From: an uncultured bacterium
GTDB lineage: Bacteria > Cyanobacteriota > Vampirovibrionia > Gastranaerophilales > Gastranaerophilaceae
Direction: 5' to 3'
DNA: 64,000 nucleotides
NCBI GenBank assembly: GCA_902795965.1
Contig: CADBNI010000021.1
Coordinates: 1-64,000, forward strand
Translations under genes and position numbers: made by a program
Shown here: piece by piece, positions 16,820-23,609 of the stretch
Position numbering within the stretch: the first letter of the stretch is position 1
Layout of the letters: the number at the start of each line of letters is the position of its first letter
Notes under the pieces: generated by a model
Seen by the model: the letters and a program-made list of their open reading frames with translations, nothing else
Told to the model about the DNA's origin: nothing
The model's database searches: none

Positions 16820-18049
16820 TTACAACCTAAAAAGGCTTTCAAACAGCCCTTCCGAATAAGTCGGGTGTGCAAAACATACTTTTTTCAAATCCTCAATGCT
16901 TGAGTTATTCTGCATTGCGATTGTGACTTCCTGTATTAATGCCGATGCCTCTTTTGAAACTATATGCGCTCCGACAATTTTATCATCTTGGACAAGAATT
17001 TTAATAAATCCTTCCGTACAGTTGTCACAATGGGATTTTCCGAGTGCGGAAATCAGCATACTTGATTTTTCGTAAGTTCCTTCTTCCAAATCCTGCTCTC
17101 GTTTTCCGACCCATGCAATTTCGGGACAACCGTAAACAACAGAAGGAACAAGCGTTTCGTCAAATTCCGTTCCGTCAATCTCTTTAACAGCCTGTTTTAT
17201 TGCAAAATGCGCAAGTTGAATTTTTCCGCAAGCGTCACCTATACAAATTTTTGTATCAACGGTATTCGGTTTTCTGCCCGTTGCAAGCAAAACAAGTTCA
17301 GGGGTAAGTATTTCTCCGGATTTCAATGTAACCGTACCGTTTTCTATTTTTTCTACACCGTTTGAAAGGTACATTTTTATTTTTTTCGATTTAAAAATTC
17401 TTTCAATTCTTTTTGAAACCTCAATATCCGCAAGCGGTAAAAGGTGTTCGGCAGTTTCTACAACAGTAACTTCAACATCAAAAGCCGAAAAAATCCTTGC
17501 CCATTCGATACCGATTGCGCCCGAGCCGATTATTAAAATATTCTTGGGGAGTTTTGTCAAGCTCAAAATATCGTCCGAACTCAGCACAAATTCGTGGTCA
17601 AATCTCAAATTCGGAAAATCTTTAGGCTCAGAACCCGTTGCCCCGATTATTTTTCCGCATTCAAAAATTTCTCCGTCTGCGCCGATTTCGTTGTCGGAAA
17701 GGATTTTTGCCTCTGCATTGACAATCGTTACTCCCGAATTTTTTAGTGCAAGTACAAGATTTTTTCTGATTTTTTCCACAATATTGTTTTTACGTTCAAC
17801 AATTTTTGCATAATCAAATCCGATATTTTCGGCAAAAATCCCCAAATCAGCCGAGCATTTCAATTCTTCGTACAATTCCGCGGAATGCAAGATTGCTTTT
17901 GTCGGAATACAACCTCTGTTGAGGCAAACTCCGCCGATTTCGCCTTTTTCAAAAATTACAACAGAAAGCCCTTTTTTTCTTGCATGAAACGCTGTTGTGT
18001 AACCCGCAGGGCCTCCGCCTATTATACCTATGTCGAATTTGTTTGTCAT
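16820..18049 (-). CDS. lpd: Dihydrolipoyl dehydrogenase, internally shortened
   Basis: FAD-dependent E3 enzyme that reoxidises dihydrolipoyl groups with NAD. Present are the FAD motif IGIIGGGPAGYTTAFHA, the redox-active GGVCLNRGCIPTK, the NAD motif ILIIGSGAIGIEWA, and the C-terminal HPTYSE with the catalytic His. At 409 residues it is about 50 shorter than usual. After LLATGRKPNTVDTK the usual linker and strand ending in IYAIGD are missing, and the text goes straight to ICIGDACGKIQLAH. An in-frame loss of about 30 residues there is likely; activity is uncertain. It ends 107 bases from the small lipoprotein gene (convergent) and begins 1 base after the alr stop. No 2-oxoacid dehydrogenase or glycine cleavage genes are nearby. 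Confidence 0.9.
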   Translation of the reverse strand: MTNKFDIGIIGGGPAGYTTAFHARKKGLSVVIFEKGEIGGVCLNRGCIPTKAILHSAELYEELKCSADLGIFAENIGFDYAKIVERKNNIVEKIRKNLVLALKNSGVTIVNAEAKILSDNEIGADGEIFECGKIIGATGSEPKDFPNLRFDHEFVLSSDDILSLTKLPKNILIIGSGAIGIEWARIFSAFDVEVTVVETAEHLLPLADIEVSKRIERIFKSKKIKMYLSNGVEKIENGTVTLKSGEILTPELVLLATGRKPNTVDTKICIGDACGKIQLAHFAIKQAVKEIDGTEFDETLVPSVVYGCPEIAWVGKREQDLEEGTYEKSSMLISALGKSHCDNCTEGFIKILVQDDKIVGAHIVSKEASALIQEVTIAMQNNSSIEDLKKVCFAHPTYSEGLFESLFRL

Positions 18050-18050
18050 T

Positions 18051-19175
18051 TTACCTCGTATACACTCTTGGCAGTCTGACTTTCAGTCTGCATGTGAGTT
18101 CGTAGTTTATTGTTCCTAAAATTTTTGCCCATTCGTCAATAGAATGATTTTCGTCCAAAAGCGTTATAACGTCACCCAATTCGGCATTCACACCCGTAAT
18201 ATCAAACATCATCTGATCCATTGTTATGTTTCCGATTTGTTTGATTTCTTTGTCGTTCAGCGTGCCTGAGATTTTGTTTGAAAGCCCGCGCGGAACTCCG
18301 TCCGCATATCCCAAAGGAATTGTTGCGATTTTTCGTGTTCCGTGTGCGGTGAATGTGTGACCGTAGCTTACCCCTTCACCGTCTTTTGCGTTGTGAATAT
18401 TGACGATACGTGCCTTTAAGGACATTACGGGTTTGAGGTTCGGCTTCTTTACGTTACAATCGTCAGGTAGGTCGGGATAAAGCCCGTAGAGTGCAATTCC
18501 TGCTCTGCGCATGTTGGAATTCGGTACGTCATAGCACATTGCGCCTGCGGTGTTTAGGATATGCAATATCAAGCCTTTTGTGTCGATTTTTGAAATTACG
18601 CTGTTCCATCTGTCGATTTGAATTTTTGTTTTTTCTCGAATTTCCGCGTTTGCAAGGTGAGTGAATACCCCGCCAAACTCAAGATAGTCCGCGTTTTTTA
18701 CTTCGTTTATAAAATCAACGGCTTCGTCTGTCGAAATTCCTATTCTGTTCATTCCTGTGTCTAATTTGACGTGGACTTTCGGTTTTTTGCCCGTTCTTTC
18801 AAAGACTTGTTTGCAGGCATGAAGATGTTCTTTTGAGAATATTGAGATTATGAGATTTGCATTCACTGCGGTTTCTACCGCCCAGACGGGAACTGCGCCC
18901 AAAACAAGTATAGGACAGTTAATTTTGGCTTGTCTGAGGTCAACCCCTTCGTCTATTGAGGCAACCCCGAGCATGTCCGCTCCCGAGGCCAAGAGAGTCG
19001 GGGCAAGCATTACGGAGCCGTGTCCGTATGCATCAGCCTTAACAACTGCAAGGAGTTTAATCCCTTCGGGTGTGTTTTTGCGAATTTCGCGCATATTGTG
19101 TGCGACATTTTCAAGGTTTATTTCAACCCAACTGTCGCGGTGAATGTTAATATTTGTTTGCCTTACGTTTTTCAT
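18051..19175 (-). CDS. alr: Alanine racemase
   Basis: PLP enzyme converting L- to D-alanine for peptidoglycan. The 374-residue length is normal. The PLP lysine lies in LLAVVKADAYGHG near residue 46, and the catalytic Tyr region is GVSYGHTFTAHGTRKIATIP followed by GYADGVPRGLS. The C-terminal domain carries MDQMMFDITG. It is the first gene of an apparent alr-lpd operon on the minus strand, 1 base apart. The pairing has no obvious metabolic logic beyond shared transcription. Confidence 0.95.
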   Translation of the reverse strand: MKNVRQTNINIHRDSWVEINLENVAHNMREIRKNTPEGIKLLAVVKADAYGHGSVMLAPTLLASGADMLGVASIDEGVDLRQAKINCPILVLGAVPVWAVETAVNANLIISIFSKEHLHACKQVFERTGKKPKVHVKLDTGMNRIGISTDEAVDFINEVKNADYLEFGGVFTHLANAEIREKTKIQIDRWNSVISKIDTKGLILHILNTAGAMCYDVPNSNMRRAGIALYGLYPDLPDDCNVKKPNLKPVMSLKARIVNIHNAKDGEGVSYGHTFTAHGTRKIATIPLGYADGVPRGLSNKISGTLNDKEIKQIGNITMDQMMFDITGVNAELGDVITLLDENHSIDEWAKILGTINYELTCRLKVRLPRVYTR

Positions 19176-19235
19176 TAGTTTTAGTATAATACTAATTTTC
19201 TATGCGGGCAAACCGATTATTTTTCTTTACAACAT

Positions 19236-19269
19236 TAAAAATAAGACCGATAAAATTATTATCGGTCTT
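19236..19269 (-). terminator. Intrinsic terminator after the DUF1292 gene
   Basis: AAGACCGATAA (19243-19253) pairs with TTATCGGTCTT (19259-19269), followed on the minus strand by a T-rich tract (plus 19236-19242). Confidence 0.88.
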
Positions 19270-19279
19270 ATCGGTTTAA

Positions 19280-19546
19280 TTATTCTTCTTGTGAACCCGG
19301 CAGGCTCTCGACATACTCGGAAATCTCTTTGAATTCCTCATTATCTGTTATTTGCTCAAAATATACATCTTCTCCGACTTCTCTGTATCGTAAAATCATA
19401 AGCTCGGGTTCTTCGTCATCTGCGTGGTTTTCTTCAACAAGCAGTGCGTAATATTTTCCGTTGAATTCTACCATATCGAACAATTCGCAGTTTGTTACCG
19501 TACCGTCATTTGCCGTAATTTCAATAAGTTCTTCTTTTGTTGTCAT
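19280..19546 (-). CDS. DUF1292 family protein
   Basis: An 88-residue acidic cytosolic protein. The core FDMVEFNGKYYALLVEE...EPELMILRYREVGEDVYFEQI matches the DUF1292 (YrzB-like) pattern of two strand pairs, common in Firmicutes and usually near mltG or ruvX. Biochemical function is unknown. Here it sits alone between alr and the LysM gene, with its own terminator and a GGAG site before the ATG. Confidence 0.85.
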   Translation of the reverse strand: MTTKEELIEITANDGTVTNCELFDMVEFNGKYYALLVEENHADDEEPELMILRYREVGEDVYFEQITDNEEFKEISEYVESLPGSQEE

Positions 19547-19568
19547 TTTGTATTCTCCTTTTTATTCT

Positions 19569-20909
19569 TTAGTTATAATATTTTTCGACTGCCGTTGAAG
19601 CGACTTTTTCGCCTGCCCACCAGCCGATAATACCGCCGACTATACCGCCTATTGCCGTTCCCACAACAGGTACGACAGAACCTGCTGCCGCGCCTATTGC
19701 AGCACCGCCTGCAATACCGCCCGCAATACCGCTACCTGTAACGATGGCTTGTTTTTTAGCAGCCTTTGCTCCGCCCTGATCGTAAGCGTCAAGAACTTCC
19801 AAACCTCCTGCTACTACCGCAACGGGTTTTGCAACTTTGCCGAGGGTTTTAAGTGTCGGAGCTGCGTTTTTGAATGCGGTTGAGCAGGCCTTTGCCATTC
19901 GTTTTGCGGCAGGTGCAACGGATTTGCCCATTTTTGTAACATTACCGAGTGCCTGTTTTGTGAAAACTTTTGCTTTTGACATTAATCCGCTTGCTTTTCC
20001 GCGTGCGGTGTGTGCGGCATTTTTTACACCGCTTGCAAGATTTTTACCTTTAGCCTTTAGATTAGCGGCTAATGCTTTTGCTCTGTTAATAGCTTTAGAA
20101 CCTTGTGCCGTAATTTTGCCTTTCAAGTTAACAACTTTTGCTTTTGCCTTTGAAAGTAAACCTTGACCTTTGCCAAGTCCTGTTTTGACAAGATTTTTGC
20201 CTTTTGCTATTGCATTTCCTGCCGCGTTTTTAATACCTCTTGCGGCATTAGTACCTTTCATTTTCGCAAGTCTTGCCATGGCTTTTGCCTTATTGAGGGC
20301 TTTTGCTCCTTGTGCCGTAATTTTGCCTTTTACATTTTGAGCTTTTACTTTTGCTTTTCCGTAAATACCTTTTGCAAAATTTTTCGCGGAAGCTATTTTA
20401 TCTTTACCTGCTTTAACCGCATTGTGATATTTTGCTGAGGCTTTGCTTGCAAGTTTTGTACCGGTTGTTTTCATTGAATGTATCATAGCTTTAGCTTTGG
20501 TAGCAGTCTTTTTAGCTATGTTTGTAACTTTGCCGGGAATTTGTTTTGCGGTTTTTAGTGCAAATTTTCCCGCTTTTTTGCCTTGTTGTTTTGCAACTCC
20601 GTAGGCATCTTTACCCAAACTGAATGCTGCTCCCGCAACAAGTGCGCCTACTCCGATTTCTTTTGCCGAATATTTGCCGTTATCTTGGGGTGCATTTGCA
20701 GTTGTTGTTTTTTCTAATTGCACACCTTTGATAGGCTCTTGTTCGGCTGCCTTTGGGGCATCTTCGGAAATTTTGAGTGAAGCCCCCGCCATAATTGAAT
20801 TCGGATTTTTGATTTCAGGATTTAATTTTAATAACGTATCGACAGATACACTATTATCCTGGGCAATACTTGACAGTGTTTGTCCTTGCCTGATTACTAT
20901 GTCAGCCAT
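19569..20909 (-). CDS. LysM protein with Lys/Ala repeats and glycine-zipper C-terminus
   Basis: A 446-residue protein of unknown function with three parts. Residues 1-48 are a LysM domain (VIRQGQTLSSIAQDNSVSV to IMAGASLKI), expected to bind peptidoglycan glycans. Residues about 90-350 are very rich in Lys, Ala and Gly, with two copies of a roughly 65-residue repeat starting KGKITAQG(A/S)KA(L/I)N(K/R)AKA. Residues about 390-435 are a glycine zipper (GSGIAGGIAGGAAIGAAAG). There is no classical signal peptide. The mix suggests a wall-binding, membrane-permeabilising or toxin-like protein. Its promoter must lie in or next to the left recombination-like site at 20946-20973, so expression could depend on the orientation of the neighbouring segment. 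Confidence 0.85.
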   Translation of the reverse strand: MADIVIRQGQTLSSIAQDNSVSVDTLLKLNPEIKNPNSIMAGASLKISEDAPKAAEQEPIKGVQLEKTTTANAPQDNGKYSAKEIGVGALVAGAAFSLGKDAYGVAKQQGKKAGKFALKTAKQIPGKVTNIAKKTATKAKAMIHSMKTTGTKLASKASAKYHNAVKAGKDKIASAKNFAKGIYGKAKVKAQNVKGKITAQGAKALNKAKAMARLAKMKGTNAARGIKNAAGNAIAKGKNLVKTGLGKGQGLLSKAKAKVVNLKGKITAQGSKAINRAKALAANLKAKGKNLASGVKNAAHTARGKASGLMSKAKVFTKQALGNVTKMGKSVAPAAKRMAKACSTAFKNAAPTLKTLGKVAKPVAVVAGGLEVLDAYDQGGAKAAKKQAIVTGSGIAGGIAGGAAIGAAAGSVVPVVGTAIGGIVGGIIGWWAGEKVASTAVEKYYN

Positions 20910-20945
20910 TTTTACTCCTTTCTGTATTCTCTACACTTTGGCAAC

Positions 20946-20973
20946 ATGTAACACATTAGATATTGTGTTACAT
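20946..20973 (+). repeat. Left recombination-like site flanking the tyrosine recombinase gene
   Basis: Ten-base arms ATGTAACACA (20946-20955) and TGTGTTACAT (20964-20973) surround an asymmetric 8-base core TTAGATAT, the form expected of a tyrosine recombinase site. Twenty-six bases (20948-20973) recur exactly in inverted orientation at 21617-21642. A possible promoter for the recombinase (TTGGCA at 20938-20943, 17 bases, TATTGT at 20961-20966) overlaps the site. Confidence 0.85.
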
Positions 20974-21006
20974 AAGGTATTACGCAGTTATCAAAAAGGA
21001 GGTCTT

Positions 21007-21552
21007 ATGAAATTTGTAGAACCTATCAGGGACAAAAAACAAATAGAAAAAGTGAAACAAATTTTGAAAAAACAAAACAAAAGAGATTATTTATTATTCA
21101 TTTTGGGAATAAACAGCGGATTAAGAATTTCCGATATTCTGAAATTGAAAGTAAAAGATGTCAAAAATAAGCAATATATAGAAATTCAAGAGCAAAAAAC
21201 AAAAAAATTTAAACGTTTTCCCATAACCGATTCTTTTAAATACGATTTGGATAACTATATATGTAATAAACTGTCTAATGAATGGTTATTCAGAAGCCGA
21301 AAATGCAACAAACCTATTACAAGAGTTCAGGCATACAGGATTATAAATAATGCCTGTGTAAATGCGGGAATAAATTTTAGAATAGGTACGCATACATTAA
21401 GAAAAACTTTCGGATATCATTTTTATCGAGAGAAAAAAGATATTGCTCTCTTACAAAACATACTTAACCATTCATCTCCAAGCATAACTTTGCGTTATAT
21501 AGGTATAAATCAAGATATGATTGATTTTAGTCTGCGTTCATTTTCATTATGA
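21007..21552 (+). CDS. Short tyrosine recombinase between inverted sites
   Basis: A 181-residue recombinase consisting of the catalytic domain only, similar in size to FimB/FimE. All catalytic residues are visible: Arg in GINSGLRISDIL (about residue 40), Lys in EQKTKKFKRFP, HTLRKTFGYHF (HxxR), His in LQNILNHSSPS and the nucleophile Tyr in LRYIGI. I chose ATG 21007 because AAAGGAGG at 20995-21002 precedes it. The gene is enclosed by inverted 26-bp copies of a dyad site, 643 bp apart, so the enzyme may invert the DNA that encodes it. Short integrases of this type are common in gut Clostridia; horizontal transfer is possible. Confidence 0.93.
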   Translation: MKFVEPIRDKKQIEKVKQILKKQNKRDYLLFILGINSGLRISDILKLKVKDVKNKQYIEIQEQKTKKFKRFPITDSFKYDLDNYICNKLSNEWLFRSRKCNKPITRVQAYRIINNACVNAGINFRIGTHTLRKTFGYHFYREKKDIALLQNILNHSSPSITLRYIGINQDMIDFSLRSFSL

Positions 21553-21616
21553 TTGTAACAAATTGTAAATATAATCTCCGAAATTCTAAAGTTTTACGCA
21601 TTGTTGCCGAATATGC

Positions 21617-21642
21617 ATGTAACACAATATCTAATGTGTTAC
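21617..21642 (-). repeat. Right recombination-like site, inverted copy
   Basis: ATGTAACACA (21617-21626), core ATATCTAA, TGTGTTAC (21635-21642). Over 26 bases it is the exact reverse complement of 20948-20973. The arms are the same but the core is reversed, which predicts inversion rather than excision. Confidence 0.85.
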
Positions 21643-21706
21643 TTTGTGTTGTTAATATTTTATTTATATCAATCATTGATTAAATTATTTATATTATAAT
21701 AATCTT

Positions 21707-22546
21707 ATGCAAAGACTTCCAGAATATTTGAAACGTCCGATTATTGATACGGACAAGACGCGTACGGTTAGAAAAATTTTAAAGACAAAATGCCTTAACA
21801 CCGTTTGCGAAAATGCACGCTGTCCGAACAAAAACGAATGTTACACAAAAAATACCGCAACTTTTTTGATTATGGGTAACAACTGCACGCGAAACTGCCG
21901 TTACTGCAATATTTCCTGTGCAAGACCCGAACCGCTTGATATAAACGAACCAAAACATATTGCTGATGCGGTAAAAGAATTGGGACTGAAATATTCGGTC
22001 ATAACTTCCGTTACGCGTGATGACCTGCCTGACGGAGGGGCAGAACATTTTGCAAATTGTATTTCGGAAATAAGAAAAATATCCCCCGATACAAAAATCG
22101 AAATTCTTACCCCCGACTTTAAAGGTGATGAAAACGCATTAAATATAATTATAAAATCAAAACCCGATGTATTTAATCACAACATAGAAACCGTTCGAGA
22201 AGTATTCAAAACCGCCCGTCCGCAAGGAAATTACGATACATCATTAAAAGTTCTCAAATACATAAAAGATTTTGGCAAAATTCCTACAAAATCAGGGCTT
22301 ATGATAGGGTTGGGCGAAACTTTCGAGCAAATCGAAGAAACACTTGTTGATTTGAAAACGGCAGGTTGTGATATTTTGACAATAGGGCAGTATATTCAAC
22401 CCTCAAAAGCGCATCTTGAAGTCGCAAAATATTATACATTGGAAGAATACGAAATTCTGAAACAACTTGCGCAAAAAATCGGGTTCAAAAAATATCAAAT
22501 CGGACCTTTAGTCAGAAGTTCTTATCGCGCGGTTGATATCTGTTAA
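21707..22546 (+). CDS. lipA: Lipoyl synthase
   Basis: Radical SAM enzyme inserting sulfur at C6 and C8 of octanoyl groups on carrier proteins. Both iron-sulfur clusters are encoded: the auxiliary cluster in CLNTVCENARCPNKNEC and the radical SAM motif CTRNCRYC. The 279-residue length and the C-terminal RSSYRA (cluster-ligating Ser) are normal. TATAAT (21695-21700) ends only 6 bases before the ATG and there is no ribosome site, so the message may be leaderless. The lipoyl-dependent enzyme lpd is 4 kb away on the other strand. Its promoter lies outside the putative invertible segment. Confidence 0.95.
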   Translation: MQRLPEYLKRPIIDTDKTRTVRKILKTKCLNTVCENARCPNKNECYTKNTATFLIMGNNCTRNCRYCNISCARPEPLDINEPKHIADAVKELGLKYSVITSVTRDDLPDGGAEHFANCISEIRKISPDTKIEILTPDFKGDENALNIIIKSKPDVFNHNIETVREVFKTARPQGNYDTSLKVLKYIKDFGKIPTKSGLMIGLGETFEQIEETLVDLKTAGCDILTIGQYIQPSKAHLEVAKYYTLEEYEILKQLAQKIGFKKYQIGPLVRSSYRAVDIC

Positions 22547-22609
22547 AGTTTATTAACAAATTTCTTTGTCAAATTTGCGTATTTTGTGTAACTGGAGTAC
22601 AATTATCTT

Positions 22610-23434
22610 ATGACACAAGAGGAAAATTTATATTGTGATGTTCCGCCTACAAAGTTGAGGAATAAAGAGGAGAAATTTACACCTGCCAAAACAAGCAAAT
22701 TTTGGCTATGGGTTGCGAGTTTGTTTTTCTTTAACATGCTTCAAAACCGCTTTTATGCGTTCAGATATCGTGGTAAAGAAAATTACGACAACAGAGATGA
22801 CAGCGCACCTACAATCCTTTTTGCTCCGCATTGCAACTGGTGGGACGGAACGGTATTTTTCAATATAACCCACAGAATTTTTCATAAAGAAATAAGATTA
22901 ATGATTGAGGAGTTGAACAGATTCCCGCTTTTAAGGCGCGGAGGTGCTTATTCCGTTAACAAAAAATCACCTCAATCCGCTATGAAAGCTCTAAAGTATT
23001 CCGTTGATGTTATGAGTGATTTGAGAAATCTTTTGTGTATTTTCCCGCAAGGTATAATCAGACCGCCTCATTACAGACCTATTGAATTTCAAACAGGGCT
23101 TGCGTATATCGTCCAAAATGCCGTAAAACGTTACGGAAAAGTTAATCTTATTCCCGTTGCGATTGATTATTGTTTCTTTAGAGATAACAGACCCGAAGTC
23201 GTGGTTGACTTTGGCGAATGTGTCGTTGTCGATAAGGATAATACGTTTGACAGAAAAGAATTAACTCACATGTTTGAAAAAGCATTGGAAAAAACTTGTG
23301 ATGCGCAGTTTGAAGAAATTTCCAAAGGTGATGTAGGTAAATATAATATTCTGTTTAAACAACATCTGAAATGGTATCGCCGTATTGAACAACGGCTTAA
23401 AAGTATTGACCTTCCCCCTGTTGCTGATGTGTGA
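22610..23434 (+). CDS. PlsC-type 1-acylglycerol-3-phosphate acyltransferase
   Basis: A 274-residue membrane-associated acyltransferase of phospholipid synthesis. The catalytic HX4D motif is HCNWWDG (about residue 75), followed by LLRRGGAYSVNKKSP (block II) and CIFPQGIIRPP (block III). One hydrophobic segment near residue 35 anchors it. Relatives may act on carotenoid or glycolipid acceptors, so the substrate is not certain. TACAAT (22598-22603) stands 6 bases before ATG with no ribosome site, the same arrangement as lipA. Confidence 0.85.
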   Translation: MTQEENLYCDVPPTKLRNKEEKFTPAKTSKFWLWVASLFFFNMLQNRFYAFRYRGKENYDNRDDSAPTILFAPHCNWWDGTVFFNITHRIFHKEIRLMIEELNRFPLLRRGGAYSVNKKSPQSAMKALKYSVDVMSDLRNLLCIFPQGIIRPPHYRPIEFQTGLAYIVQNAVKRYGKVNLIPVAIDYCFFRDNRPEVVVDFGECVVVDKDNTFDRKELTHMFEKALEKTCDAQFEEISKGDVGKYNILFKQHLKWYRRIEQRLKSIDLPPVADV

Positions 23435-23609
23435 TTAGAGGGAAGAATAGTCTTTTGATAATAGCATGCTCTGTTTGCCCTCACTTGGCTTCTTAGCTGC
23501 TTTACCTCTTATGTTAACTTTTGTAACATAAGTTTGAAAATTCGTTAAAGTTTCATGCTAAAAAAGCCGTCTATACGATTGAAAGATTACTAAAATCGAA
23601 AGGAAAACA
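23435..23609. other. Intergenic region with repeat-like tail and promoter
   Basis: It contains a GAGGGAAGAATAGTCTTTTGATAATAGC string related to the repeat near 33390-33415, then the promoter-like signal described below. Confidence 0.5.
23545..23570 (+). promoter_or_regulatory. Sigma-28-like promoter of family paralogue 1
   Basis: TTAAAG (23545-23550) and CCGT (23567-23570) with 16 bases between. The same pair at the same spacing precedes the other two paralogues (53535 and 63045). The TAAAGTTT start and GCCG box resemble the flagellar sigma-28 consensus, with spacing one base longer than in E. coli. Confidence 0.55.

Noticed and set aside
19569-20909. Histone H1-like DNA-binding protein
   Set aside because: The Lys/Ala region looks similar in composition, but a LysM domain and a glycine zipper point to the cell envelope.
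20674-21006. N-terminal extension of the recombinase frame
   Set aside because: It runs antisense through the LysM gene and through the recombination-like site; a strong ribosome site supports ATG 21007.
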